Position numbers and translations under genes: made by a program. Below the pieces are notes generated by a model, which had not been told where the DNA came from, did not search any database, and saw only the letters and a program-made list of their open reading frames with translations. From contig CAYIEF010000004.1 in NCBI GenBank assembly GCA_964362365.1, forward strand, positions 1-55,594: a stretch of 55,594 bases of DNA, read 5' to 3'. Source of the DNA: JACPIL01 sp964362365 (lineage in GTDB: Archaea; Nanobdellota; Nanobdellia; Woesearchaeales; GW2011-AR9). Positions 16,349 to 25,496 of the stretch are shown here, piece by piece (position 1 is the stretch's first letter; each line of letters starts with the position of its first letter).

Positions 16349-16436
16349 AGATTTTGATTTTCAGGTTCTTTTAAAAAAGTATCTTAAAAAAATAAAAACC
16401 ACCACTTAGATATTAAGCCTTTACCTTTAGCATGTC

Positions 16437-16462
16437 GTGGGGTCTCTGAAAGAGTACCCCAC
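16437..16462. repeat. Strong hairpin upstream of a membrane protein gene
   Basis: GTGGGGT-CTCT pairs with AGAG-T-ACCCCAC around a GAA loop, giving an 11-bp stem with one bulge. It ends about 30 bases before the GTG start at 16494. It could be a palindromic repeat or part of the leader of that gene. Confidence 0.5.
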
Positions 16463-16493
16463 TTGAGTACGACTCGCCTAGTGTAGCTGGCTT

Positions 16494-17294
16494 GTGGAAC
16501 AAGAATCAGAAAGATTATTAAATACCATTTCCAGAAATGGAAAAATGGTGGTTAAAGCAGGAAAAGCTGTGCAAAAGGAGCTGGAGCACCAGCAAGAGCA
16601 GGAAATCTCTTTGCTAGCAGAAAATGATCTTCAAGCCTCAGCTCAACAGAATGATGGGAGAAGTGTTCTGATCTTGATCGGAGTTTTGATAGCCGTATTT
16701 GTGGTTGCCATAGCTGGTTTTAAAACCTACAATAATTTTACTACTGCTGGAGTAGTGCTTATCGATGATCTTCACCAGCAGAACTTAGATGGGAAGCTGG
16801 ACAGCGATGAAGGTTATGTATACAATGGATACAGCTTTGTCAAAGCAGATGGCCTATGGTGGACTGGAGTTGAGGTAAAGAACAGGATCATTAAAATCCC
16901 TCTTCATTATGGCCCTCGAGATGTCGAGACGATACCGGTGACTGGAAAGTTGGCTCCAGAATTCAATCAAGGGGAAAAAATATATGTGGCTATCGATCCA
17001 ACAGTAAACTATGATAAGTATTATACTTTGGGCTTGATGGAATTGAATAATAATATTCTTCAGGGAATTAATAGGAATATAGAAGCAGCGTGCAGTGCTG
17101 AAAATCAAGTCTGCGAAAATAGAACTGTTATCAATTGTGAAAACACCAATGGACAGCCTGTAGTCCAGTTATCGGTTGATGAAAAACCAAGTGTTACTCT
17201 CAAGGGAACTTGCATCGATATTCGAGGAAGCGGCGAAGAATTAGTAAAGTCCGTTGATTTAGCATTATATGTGTGGTATAAAGTATTTGGTTAG
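16494..17294 (+). CDS. Single-TM exported protein with Cys-rich tail
   Basis: 266 residues. The start is taken as GTG at 16494 because an in-frame TAG at 16479 closes the frame. A cytoplasmic helix of ~55 residues is followed by a membrane helix at about 57-75 and an extracytoplasmic domain with short strands (GYVYNGYSFV, GLWWTGVEV). Near the end are cysteines in AACSAENQVCENR, INCEN and GTCIDI. Such proteins recur in DPANN genomes without assigned function. Confidence 0.6.
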   Translation: MEQESERLLNTISRNGKMVVKAGKAVQKELEHQQEQEISLLAENDLQASAQQNDGRSVLILIGVLIAVFVVAIAGFKTYNNFTTAGVVLIDDLHQQNLDGKLDSDEGYVYNGYSFVKADGLWWTGVEVKNRIIKIPLHYGPRDVETIPVTGKLAPEFNQGEKIYVAIDPTVNYDKYYTLGLMELNNNILQGINRNIEAACSAENQVCENRTVINCENTNGQPVVQLSVDEKPSVTLKGTCIDIRGSGEELVKSVDLALYVWYKVFG

Positions 17295-17300
17295 GTTATA

Positions 17301-17690
17301 TCACACTTTCAATCCTAGAACTTCTACGTTATTTCTGTTGACTGCTATAAGCCGGAAATTTAATCCCATCTGTAATACTGCTTCTAATACGGCCATGTGT
17401 TCTTTTCCAGAACCGGAAGCAAGATTCAATGCTACTTCAAAATCGGTGATTTTGTCTTTCAGTTGCTTTTTGATCTGATCGGTGATGATGGTAGTCGGAG
17501 TGTCTGGAAAACTATCCACTAGCACCAGTTCCATGTTCTTTCCCGGGGCGTAGTTATCTTTCCCGAATTGGTTGGTAATAAGAAATACCTTGTTCCACTC
17601 CTGGCTTTGTGCGATCTTGCTGACTTCTGCCCAGGTTCCTTTTCCAGTAGATAAGCAAGCGATTAAGGTTGGCATATTAAAAATTGGCAC
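17301..17690 (-). CDS. Rossmann-like CARF-type single-domain protein
   Basis: 129 residues, or 124 from the second Met at 17675. It alternates strands and helices, with LIACLSTGKGTWAEV at the start and VALNLASGSGKEHMAVLEA near the end. The latter resembles the nucleotide-binding loop of CARF domains, which sense cyclic oligonucleotides. No CRISPR array, cas gene or effector domain is present in the window. The family call is tentative and rests on fold pattern only. Confidence 0.45.
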   Translation of the reverse strand: MPIFNMPTLIACLSTGKGTWAEVSKIAQSQEWNKVFLITNQFGKDNYAPGKNMELVLVDSFPDTPTTIITDQIKKQLKDKITDFEVALNLASGSGKEHMAVLEAVLQMGLNFRLIAVNRNNVEVLGLKV

Positions 17691-17727
17691 GACAACTATT
17701 TAAATTAATTTATATTGCTGAGTATAG

Positions 17728-18465
17728 ATGTTAATAAGCTTTTTCGAAGAGTTTCCCACAGAAGATACCTTGGCCAAATTGAAACTAGTCTCCTGGCCGA
17801 CCAAACTGTATGTAGCTGCCCATACTCTTCAGCAGTTCAGAGCAGTCACTTCGGTAGTACGGCACAACAATAATCTTCTGGAAGCGGTCTATTGGCCTAT
17901 CCTCAAAAAGAAGCAAGGATACTGGATTTCCCCTTTCTCCAAGCAAAGTGCATTGCAACATTTGTTTGATGAATTAGAACATAAGAATGTCCCAGTCATG
18001 CTTGATTTAGAACTGCCTACTACCCAAAATCCTTTTCTTTATTTGTCTCAATTTCTTAATTTCAAAAAAGACAAGAAACTAATTCATTCCTTTATCTGCA
18101 ATCATCCAGGGGAAACTTATCTGTGTGAATATTCTGCTCATGAGAAAAACTTGAAACGTCTTGGTCTGCATTATTCTAACAAAAAGAGCAAAGTGATGAA
18201 GATGCTCTACCATTCCGTGCATTATTACAGCGATGAGAAACTGAGATTAGAGATGCAGCAAGGCTTAGAAGAATTTGGCGAGAGGTATATTGTTGGTTTT
18301 GGCACGATTGCTGCCGGCGTGAACGGTAATGAGCCTTTACTTTCTGCTGAACAGTTAGAGAAAGATCTGCGCATTGCGCAGGAAGTTGGGGTAAAGGAAG
18401 TGGTGCTGTTTAGATTAGGCGGATTGAATAAGAAGTATGTGAAAGTGCTGGAGAAGTATGCGTGA
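17728..18465 (+). CDS. Conserved hypothetical protein, TIM-barrel-like
   Basis: 245 residues with regular beta-alpha alternation: MLISFFEEFP, TKLYVAAHTL, EAVYWPIL, PVMLDLELP, RYIVGFGTI and EVVLFRLGG. The spacing suits a barrel, and EVVLFRLGGLNKKYVKVLEKYA closes the final strand and helix. I do not recognise a named family. It is divergent from the CARF-like gene and convergent with 18466-18939, with no gap. Confidence 0.55.
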   Translation: MLISFFEEFPTEDTLAKLKLVSWPTKLYVAAHTLQQFRAVTSVVRHNNNLLEAVYWPILKKKQGYWISPFSKQSALQHLFDELEHKNVPVMLDLELPTTQNPFLYLSQFLNFKKDKKLIHSFICNHPGETYLCEYSAHEKNLKRLGLHYSNKKSKVMKMLYHSVHYYSDEKLRLEMQQGLEEFGERYIVGFGTIAAGVNGNEPLLSAEQLEKDLRIAQEVGVKEVVLFRLGGLNKKYVKVLEKYA

Positions 18466-18939
18466 TTACTTTTTTAAATTCCACCATCTTTCTTTAAGAA
18501 ATTCTCCTAAAGTTGTTTGACTGCCAACTAATTTAGTTGAATCTGCGGGATATTCCAGACCTTCCCATCGGTCAGGGATCTTATCATAGGTAAATCCTGC
18601 TTCTGGTAATGTAGGGTCAGATTCGTGAACTAAATAAAGGCCTGCAAACTTTCCGCGTTCTATTTCCTGCCTCTTACTTGAAAATTCTTCGACAAAATCA
18701 GCAGAAAAATCGTTCAGACTTTCTTCTAGAGATTTTTTATTTTTTCTTCTTTTGAATTTTCTAAGTTCCTTCTCCAAGACAGCCGAATATTTTCTTGCAA
18801 GGGCTTGGTATTCTCTTTGCGCGATTCTTACAGGTTGAACATCTGCCGGAGAAACTTCTCTCATATATACAACTGTATGTTCACTACCTTGTTCAAAAAC
18901 GGCATTCATATCACTAACGATATACGTCTTGTTGGCCAT
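18466..18939 (-). CDS. Uncharacterised charged protein
   Basis: 157 residues. The N-terminal strand region (MANKTYIVSDMNAVFE) is followed by a long basic helix (residues ~45-95, LRKFKRRKNKKSLEE) and a tail rich in Trp and Pro. No membrane segment, signal peptide or known motif is evident. It has a good codon pattern and its stop abuts the convergent gene. Confidence 0.5.
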   Translation of the reverse strand: MANKTYIVSDMNAVFEQGSEHTVVYMREVSPADVQPVRIAQREYQALARKYSAVLEKELRKFKRRKNKKSLEESLNDFSADFVEEFSSKRQEIERGKFAGLYLVHESDPTLPEAGFTYDKIPDRWEGLEYPADSTKLVGSQTTLGEFLKERWWNLKK

Positions 18940-19009
18940 ATTTTTATTTTTCTTCCTAGCTTTATATATTTTTTGTTGTTAAATTCCTAAACCAAATACT
19001 TCAAAAAAC

Positions 19010-19735
19010 TCACCTTAGCAAAATCTTTTTTATCTGTTTATTCAATCTTCCATTTAGGGGTATCCTTGTTGGAAACCAAAGCCTAAGTGCGCTCAAATCA
19101 AGATTAACTGTATTTTGATTGAATTCATAATGATTGCGAGCAATCTCGGCAGCTCGAAGAGTAATTTTTTCATCTCTCGTTTCTGAATATGTTGAATAAA
19201 TAAATTTCAGGACATCAATAGCTTTCAAAGTAGTAGCGGGTTTTTCTTGGTCATAGAAATACCCCTCAAAATCCATCCAGTATGCATCATAACCGCTTAA
19301 CAAAATATTTTTAACATGAGCATCTCCAATAATTACGTCTTTATAATGTATCCTCCGAAGAGAGCGAAATCCTTCCTGTAATGCTCTTTCTCTTTTCAGG
19401 TCAGAAAGATTACTGAATGGGGTTCCCTCAATAAATTCTCGGATAATTGTATCCTCGTTATGTGCAAATACGCTAGGGGCGCCGCATCCGGCTAGTTTTT
19501 CTAAACAAGCTGCCTCTCTTTGAAGACGTTCAAAAGATGTTCCTACTCCTCTGGTTTGGTAAAAAAGTCCATCTTGGAGTGCATAGTAAAAATTAGCAAG
19601 AGATGATAAATGTCCTGCTTTCTTAATTACATACTTTTTACTTTCAAATTCTACCGGAAAAACAATATTTGTGGCCCTATAATTTTCTCCGCACCTGAAC
19701 TTTTCAGGATTTTCTAATAGTCTTTCAAAGGCCAT
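19010..19735 (-). CDS. Protein-kinase-fold (Kdo/RIO-like) protein
   Basis: 241 residues. Kinase landmarks can be placed: the lysine of strand 3 in YVIKKAG, a glutamate in QREAACLEKL, the catalytic loop IIGDAHVKNIL (Asp and Asn), and the metal-binding DFE in YWMDFEGYF. This resembles the short, lipid- or sugar-kinase-like members (KdkA, RIO) rather than a canonical eukaryotic-type kinase. The substrate is unknown. It lies two bases downstream of the flavoprotein gene, so they share an operon. Confidence 0.7.
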   Translation of the reverse strand: MAFERLLENPEKFRCGENYRATNIVFPVEFESKKYVIKKAGHLSSLANFYYALQDGLFYQTRGVGTSFERLQREAACLEKLAGCGAPSVFAHNEDTIIREFIEGTPFSNLSDLKRERALQEGFRSLRRIHYKDVIIGDAHVKNILLSGYDAYWMDFEGYFYDQEKPATTLKAIDVLKFIYSTYSETRDEKITLRAAEIARNHYEFNQNTVNLDLSALRLWFPTRIPLNGRLNKQIKKILLR

Positions 19736-19736
19736 T

Positions 19737-20822
19737 TTAAATCAAATATTTAAGGAAGTATAAAAATCTTGGTTCCTTCAACACCGCCATACTTACCAAA
19801 GGAACAGGATTATCTCGAGTATATTTCTCAAATACTTTCTGCACCTTGGGCTGGTTGATGTACGACACTAACTTGTCCCAGTCTTCGTCAGAGAATTTGT
19901 CTAAGATACGCCGCACCATTAAATGTAACTTCAACTTCTTAGCTATCGGTTTCACTTCCTTCTCATAATTCTTGTTGTTGTTAATACAATCAGCTAGGAT
20001 TTCTGCCTGCTTCAAACCTGGAACCAAACCTCCTAGCGTGGTTGCCTTCACAAACCCAGCTGCATCTCCCAGCAGATAGCAATTCTCCTTCTGCAGCTTC
20101 TGAGCAGGATGATATACTGGAATGGTGCCAGCCTGCATTTCTTTGACCGTAAAGCCTTGTTCTTTCATGAACTTATCAAAGTATGCTCTTGAATTCTTAC
20201 GCATCCCTAAGCCAACTCTGGCTAGATTTTCAGACTCCGGTACTACCCAAGCAAATAATTCCGGGCAAACAGAAACGCCGAAATAAGTCTTAAAAGCATT
20301 GGGATCAAACGTTCCTTCCACCAATGCCTGCACGCCGAAATAATTCTGTCGCTCTGGATGATATAAATCATACGCTTTGGCGGTAGGTGATAATGGGCCG
20401 TCTGCAGCAATAACTATATCTGGTTTAATCCGTTTTTCTTTATTGGTTACAGAATCCTTTATAATCAGGTTTTTTCCTTCCCTACGCTGAAAAGAATGGT
20501 TAAGGAATATCTTTGCTCCTTTCTTCTTGGCCAAATTTCCGAAGAAGTTATCAAACTTATTTCTGCAGACTAAATATTCCTTTTGCTTGACTTCTAATTT
20601 GTGCTTAGGCGAATAGACTTCCACTTTATTGAAGGTATTGACCAGAAACGAATCCAGGGGCAGGTTAAATTGGTCAAAGTCGGAAGTTAGCAATCCAGTG
20701 CATTGGATGGGCAGCCCTATCTGAGCATGGTTCTCGTAAATAGACACTTTATGTCCGTTTTTAGCCAGTAGATAGCCGGCATAACAACCGATAGGGCCTG
20801 CGCCGATGATGGTGATGTTCAT
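19737..20822 (-). CDS. Geranylgeranyl reductase-family flavoprotein
   Basis: 361 residues. An N-terminal Rossmann loop (IGAGPIGCYAGYLLAKNG), QCTGLL, the second FAD motif VIAADGPLS, and the LLGDAAGFVKATTLGGL ribose site place it in the GGR family. Such enzymes reduce the double bonds of archaeal isoprenoid lipids or related polyprenyl chains. The kinase-like gene behind it is consistent with a lipid-related unit, but that link is inferred. Confidence 0.85.
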   Translation of the reverse strand: MNITIIGAGPIGCYAGYLLAKNGHKVSIYENHAQIGLPIQCTGLLTSDFDQFNLPLDSFLVNTFNKVEVYSPKHKLEVKQKEYLVCRNKFDNFFGNLAKKKGAKIFLNHSFQRREGKNLIIKDSVTNKEKRIKPDIVIAADGPLSPTAKAYDLYHPERQNYFGVQALVEGTFDPNAFKTYFGVSVCPELFAWVVPESENLARVGLGMRKNSRAYFDKFMKEQGFTVKEMQAGTIPVYHPAQKLQKENCYLLGDAAGFVKATTLGGLVPGLKQAEILADCINNNKNYEKEVKPIAKKLKLHLMVRRILDKFSDEDWDKLVSYINQPKVQKVFEKYTRDNPVPLVSMAVLKEPRFLYFLKYLI

Positions 20823-20917
20823 AGAGAATTTGACAAAATTATGACTATAAAAAGATTATCAAACAAGAATTAAAAGTTAAGAAAAAAAGAAAAAAGATTT
20901 GGAGGAGAGGTACTACC

Positions 20918-22192
20918 TTAGTAGTACTTTTCTTCTCCGTCGTCGTCTTTGCGTAATCTGCTGAAACCGATTACCAAGCCCAATAGTACCAGTAATACAA
21001 CCAATACTACTAAAGCAATTTCTAATCCGTTTCGTAAGCTGGTTTCACTGTCAGCCTTAGCTGGAGCAGTAACAGCAGCTTTCAAGATTTCTACAGCCAA
21101 GACATCACTGCCTGATTTAACTGTTAGGGAAGCTAGATGCTCTCCTGCAGTTGCATCGTCAGCAGCAGTCAGGTCAACATAGACAACTGCGCTCTTGCCA
21201 GGTTCAAGCACAACTAGCTTTTCACTGACGGAAGCGGTTGCCCAGTCTCCGGTTGCTGCTTCAACAGCATATGCTTTGGAAGCACTGCCGTCGTTGGTCA
21301 AAGCCACAGCATAAGTTGCGGTTTTGCCGGCTGCAACGGTCTGCATTTCTGGACCAGCTGCTAAGACAGTCTTACCTGATTTTTGTGGTAAGTCTTTAAG
21401 TATCAAGTCATTTTCCACAACTTTCAAGGTGTATGTCTCAGTGACGGATTCTTCTAAATCGTCATATTGTACAGTTACTTTAACTTCATACTCTCCTGCT
21501 TTGGTGTCGTAAGGAATATTGAGGAACATTTCGTCCACGTCTTCCTTATCATCAGCTGCTACTTCATCAAGGTATTCTGATGCGCTTAATCCTAGTGCAG
21601 GAACAGCTACGGTAACTTTTACGTCTTCTTCAGGGTTGTCACCAACGTTTTCAACTAGCACAGTAGTAAGCAAGGTTTGATGTCCTGCTTTAACGGTCAA
21701 GCCAGGTGAAAAGGACACATCAGCGATTTTAACTGAGTGAGTTTGTGACTCAACGTATAGAGCGTAGTCAACAGTAAGGTCAGCTTCGTTAGCTCCGCCG
21801 GAAACTCTTACTCGTAGAGTAGCATTTCCATACGCGAAGTCGTTAGGAACAGTCAATTTCAAGGTCACATCAGTGCCCTGTGTTCCATGTGTAACTTTCT
21901 TAACTACTGCTGAATCTTCAACATCTTCTTCATCGTAGCCCAAGAGCTGAGCTTCAACTTCGATGTTTTTAGCATCGACCATTCCTTGATGGTCGAAGGT
22001 AACTTCCACTTCTAATTCTTCCCCTCTTTCAACGGTAAGGGGACTTCCGCCATTTTCTTCATCATTAACTTCTACTTCAACGTATCCTGCAGTTAGGTCT
22101 CCTAGAGTACTTGGCTCAGAAGCAGCACTAACCATAGAAACAGTCAGCAAGCTAATGACAAACAATGCCATTAAACTTAGTAATTTTTTCAT
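20918..22192 (-). CDS. S-layer-like surface protein with a C-terminal anchor
   Basis: 424 residues. It has a signal peptide (MKKLLSLMALFVISLL..VSAA), then a very acidic region of about three Ig-like/CARDB-type beta domains (for example SFSPGLTVKAGHQTLLTTVL and LEPGKSAVVYVDL), then one C-terminal membrane helix followed by SRLRKDDDGEEKYY. This organisation matches archaeal envelope proteins anchored by their C-terminus. The unusually regular codons and a strong GGAGGAG site suggest high expression. Confidence 0.75.
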   Translation of the reverse strand: MKKLLSLMALFVISLLTVSMVSAASEPSTLGDLTAGYVEVEVNDEENGGSPLTVERGEELEVEVTFDHQGMVDAKNIEVEAQLLGYDEEDVEDSAVVKKVTHGTQGTDVTLKLTVPNDFAYGNATLRVRVSGGANEADLTVDYALYVESQTHSVKIADVSFSPGLTVKAGHQTLLTTVLVENVGDNPEEDVKVTVAVPALGLSASEYLDEVAADDKEDVDEMFLNIPYDTKAGEYEVKVTVQYDDLEESVTETYTLKVVENDLILKDLPQKSGKTVLAAGPEMQTVAAGKTATYAVALTNDGSASKAYAVEAATGDWATASVSEKLVVLEPGKSAVVYVDLTAADDATAGEHLASLTVKSGSDVLAVEILKAAVTAPAKADSETSLRNGLEIALVVLVVLLVLLGLVIGFSRLRKDDDGEEKYY

Positions 22193-22320
22193 TTTTTTTC
22201 TCCTCCAAATCCTTTTTCAAGGTTTGAGCGTTATTTTTGTTATGAAGCACTCATAGGTTACTTTTGAGAGTACTTTGAGGCTTTTACCACTTCAAAATGG
22301 GGGTGTTATTTAAATCTTTC
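22193..22320 (-). promoter_or_regulatory. Promoter and ~90-nt leader of the surface protein gene
   Basis: On the minus strand a TATA-like GATTTAAATAAC at about 22307-22317 lies roughly 115 bases before the ATG. The mRNA would therefore carry a ~90-base leader ending in TTTGGAGGAGAAAAA. Most first genes in this window appear leaderless, so this long leader stands out. Confidence 0.5.
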
Positions 22321-22355
22321 GTATTTTAGTATCATATAGTAGGAACACATAGGGA

Positions 22356-24410
22356 CTACTGGGAAGTGTTGCTATCTATATAAGCCAGCCTATAGGTTGA
22401 AGTATGATAATTAGAGTTCTTGGCAGTGATTTTGACCAGATACCAGCCTGGCTGGGCTTCTTCAGGAATCGGCACATATACAGTCTTGCTAACTCCTTTC
22501 CCTTTCGATAAGTTAAAATCGCTGGTGCTGCCGAAGGCTCCTATATCATATATGGTGGCTTGGATTTCCACATCTTCAAGGTTGGTTTTGCCGTTGTTGA
22601 AAATATGTACGTGAATGGGCATCAATTCTCCGGTATGAACAAGCATATTTCCTACATGAGCTGCCTTAAACTTGATATTGGTAAACAGTGATGGTTCAGG
22701 CGTTTCCTGCGGCGGTTGGGTGTCAGTTTCATTGTTATCCTGTTCGTTTGAGCATCCCAGATCATTTGGGTAATCGATATGGGTATCAAGATCATTATCT
22801 GCTCCATCATTGCATTGCGGCTCATCTACAGGAAGCTCATTACTTTCATCATTGTCATCTGGATTGTAAGGTTCAGCAGGATCGTTGTCGGTATGGCATC
22901 CTGGATCATTTTCGTCAACCAGCGTATCTCCGTCGTTATCTTGCCTATCGCCGCATTGCGGTAGTTCAACTGGCTTATCAGTTTCATTATCATCATCTTC
23001 ACTGGTACAGCCAGGATCATTTGGATAATCAGTATAGGTATCAAGATCATTATCTATTCCATCGTTACACCGGGGTTCATCTGCAGGGTCATCTGCTTCA
23101 TTATCATCGTCTTTGTTTGAGCACCCAGGATCGTTAGGGAAATCGGTTTTTCCGTCTCCATCGTTATCTTTACCGTCTTTACATTCAGGCAGATCTACTG
23201 GATCAGTTTCATCATTGTCGGTAGGATCGTACGAACCTGAATTATTTGGATCTCCATCAGCATGGCATCCTGGATCATTTTCGTCTTTCTTTCCGTCACC
23301 ATCGTTATCAAGATTATCATCACATTGGGGCTTGACCACATTAGTGATCGTGATCAGCACATTCTCCAGATCTTTCCCGCCGAAATTGTCCACTACTTTG
23401 AAGGTAACAGAGTATAAGCCTGCTTGTGCATCGGTGGGAATCCATTTGAATAATCCGCTATCTTTGTCTAAAGATGCTCCTTGCAAAGGCGGCGAAGCAG
23501 TAAGGATGCTATATTCTAGTTTATCATTATCTGCATCAGTTGCACTTACGGTGAATTGTAACAACTGTTCTTCTTGTACAACTTTGTTAGGGATATTATC
23601 AAATACGGGATTTCTGTTGACATCCTTAACTGTAATAGTAGCTAATTCCCATGCTGATTTTTCATCTCCATCATCTGCTCTGAATCTGAAGTCGATATTT
23701 TTTGAAAGGCTAGGGTGTTTTACGAAATCATAACTAGGAGTCCAGGAAAATTGTCCGGTATTCTCATTAAATGTAGCTCCTACAAAACTAGGGTTAAACC
23801 ATAAGCAAGTGCTTCCTAATTTAAAACAAACCTTTGCTTCATAGGTAAGATCATCGCCATTAACATCAGTTGCAGAGACCTTGAATTGCAAATTCTGGTT
23901 TTCAAAGACTTCTTTGTCAGGAACAGCGTTCATGTCCGGAGCAGTGTTGATAAATACAGGTATTGCTGGAACTTCTAAAATCAAATTGGGATTTACTTTC
24001 AGATATAAGCTGGCATCAACTACTTCGTTATTTGCATCTTTTAATTTTATAACAATAATATATTCTCCTACTTTGTTTTTGTAATGTTCTGGAAGAACAG
24101 TAATCACTTGATATCCTAGGCTGTTCCCTACGTTAACATTTTTTGAAACAAGAGTGCTGACTATCTTGCCATCAGCTTTGCTGTTGATAGTAGCAGTTAC
24201 ATGTACAATCTGTCCTGCGGTAGATCCAAAGTAACCAGTAGTAAAGGTTGCAGAACCGCCATTATATATAGTCTTGCTATTAGTCCCATTATCCCAAGCA
24301 AGATACTTTGTGCTTCCATCCTGCTTCAACCAATTGATCTGGGCAGTTGCGCTTACAGTGAGAAGCAGAGTCATTAATAGTACAGTTAGTAACTTAAATC
24401 CTTGTTTCAT
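22356..24410 (-). CDS. Large secreted protein with cadherin-like and calcium repeats
   Basis: 684 residues with a signal peptide (KLLTVLLMTLLLTVSATA). Two cadherin-like/He_PIG modules (about 155-355; EENxxLQFTVSATDxDxD repeats) are followed by five tandem Cys-bounded acidic repeats (about 360-570). Each reads roughly C.DG.DNDGD....DPGC and resembles thrombospondin type-3 calcium loops. A final CARDB-like beta domain ends the chain, with no C-terminal anchor. It probably forms part of a surface structure whose fold depends on calcium. It follows the beta-rich gene by two bases and has an AAGGAG site, so it is in the same operon. Confidence 0.75.
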   Translation of the reverse strand: MKQGFKLLTVLLMTLLLTVSATAQINWLKQDGSTKYLAWDNGTNSKTIYNGGSATFTTGYFGSTAGQIVHVTATINSKADGKIVSTLVSKNVNVGNSLGYQVITVLPEHYKNKVGEYIIVIKLKDANNEVVDASLYLKVNPNLILEVPAIPVFINTAPDMNAVPDKEVFENQNLQFKVSATDVNGDDLTYEAKVCFKLGSTCLWFNPSFVGATFNENTGQFSWTPSYDFVKHPSLSKNIDFRFRADDGDEKSAWELATITVKDVNRNPVFDNIPNKVVQEEQLLQFTVSATDADNDKLEYSILTASPPLQGASLDKDSGLFKWIPTDAQAGLYSVTFKVVDNFGGKDLENVLITITNVVKPQCDDNLDNDGDGKKDENDPGCHADGDPNNSGSYDPTDNDETDPVDLPECKDGKDNDGDGKTDFPNDPGCSNKDDDNEADDPADEPRCNDGIDNDLDTYTDYPNDPGCTSEDDDNETDKPVELPQCGDRQDNDGDTLVDENDPGCHTDNDPAEPYNPDDNDESNELPVDEPQCNDGADNDLDTHIDYPNDLGCSNEQDNNETDTQPPQETPEPSLFTNIKFKAAHVGNMLVHTGELMPIHVHIFNNGKTNLEDVEIQATIYDIGAFGSTSDFNLSKGKGVSKTVYVPIPEEAQPGWYLVKITAKNSNYHTSTYRLAYIDSNTSQ

Positions 24411-24412
24411 GT

Positions 24413-25483
24413 TTACTCCTTGTTAGGGCAGTAGGCAGCACCTGCGCTGAACATACCATCAACATTACTGAAATCAGTTCTGAATCCGCCGGCTGGGATA
24501 AGACAGACCGGTCCTAACTTCAAGCGTAGGCCAAATGTTGCATACCCAGAAAAGGCAGTATCGGTATCATCTGAGTTATTGGAAATATTAGTTCCTTCTA
24601 CGAGATTACCATTGATGTACTGTGCAGAACTTTCCCCGAATTTGCGAGTGGTCAAGTCACGCATGATTCCATGTTCTAATTCTAAGCCGATTCCCCATGG
24701 TTCTTTTTTGTCAAAAGGAATCATGTATCCGGCCATTGACCCAAGTCCAATTCCAAACTGTTCTAGGGAATAGTCATTTTTACCACGCATCACTAATTGT
24801 CCTGCTAAAGGGCCTTCTGTTGCAGGAGCATTTAAGTCTACAGAGTTAGAGCCAGAACCATAATATCCTAAAATTCGTCCGCCCCAGTACCAGTTAGTGA
24901 AATTAGGCTGTACAGTTAAAGACAAACTTCCGCCTTGCAGGTTTCCGCCAAATCCATAGGTCTCATCTTCAGCAGTGAAGATCTGTAGATAACTTGCTCC
25001 TGGGCTGAACAGTAAGAAAGGTAATTTCTCTTCTGTGGTTGGTTCAGGTGTAATCGGCGTTGGAGTAGTTGGTTTTGGTGCTTCTGCTTTCCGATCGCAA
25101 GGGAAATAGAATGTGTTGGCTGGGTTTGTTTCAGATAAATTAACGATCCATTCAGCTTTCTCTAACTTTCCATCCAGAGTTCTCTTGTCAGCAGGCAGAT
25201 TATACTTTTGTGGAAATCCATCCAGCCCAATGTTACAGTAACTAGGTTTACCCAGAACAAGCTCAATGAGAACTTTAGTTTGATTAGTATTGATTAGTTT
25301 TTTTTGTTGATACCAATCTTCTTGGTCTTTTTTACTTACATTAGTTGCGTTATCATTACGTCCGGTTACACTTGCAATCTCTTTTGGAGTAGCAATTTTA
25401 GCTTCATTTGCAGATGCAATATTTGATGCAGCAAAAATCGCAGCACCTAACATAATACTTCTTAACTTGTTTTCGATGGTCAT
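24413..25483 (-). CDS. Secreted beta-rich, outer-membrane-barrel-like protein
   Basis: 356 residues. A bacterial-style signal peptide (..FAASNIASA) and a Pro/Thr linker (KPTTPTPITPEPTTEE) precede a C-terminal ~200-residue region of alternating polar and aromatic strands: FTNWYWGGRILGYYGS, GIGLGSMAGYMIPF, GYATFGLRLKLG and MFSAGAAYCP. This is the texture of an outer-membrane or autotransporter-like barrel, which is not expected in an archaeon with one membrane. An AGGAG site precedes the ATG. It may instead be a soluble beta-sandwich. Confidence 0.6.
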   Translation of the reverse strand: MTIENKLRSIMLGAAIFAASNIASANEAKIATPKEIASVTGRNDNATNVSKKDQEDWYQQKKLINTNQTKVLIELVLGKPSYCNIGLDGFPQKYNLPADKRTLDGKLEKAEWIVNLSETNPANTFYFPCDRKAEAPKPTTPTPITPEPTTEEKLPFLLFSPGASYLQIFTAEDETYGFGGNLQGGSLSLTVQPNFTNWYWGGRILGYYGSGSNSVDLNAPATEGPLAGQLVMRGKNDYSLEQFGIGLGSMAGYMIPFDKKEPWGIGLELEHGIMRDLTTRKFGESSAQYINGNLVEGTNISNNSDDTDTAFSGYATFGLRLKLGPVCLIPAGGFRTDFSNVDGMFSAGAAYCPNKE

Positions 25484-25496
25484 TTTTTTAATCTCC

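Noticed and set aside
22688..23733. Long plus-strand frames opposite the 684-residue surface protein
   Set aside because: They are antisense shadows caused by the repeated Asp/Asn codons of the real minus-strand gene; their composition (His/Tyr/Ser-rich) is unlike a protein and no start signals fit.
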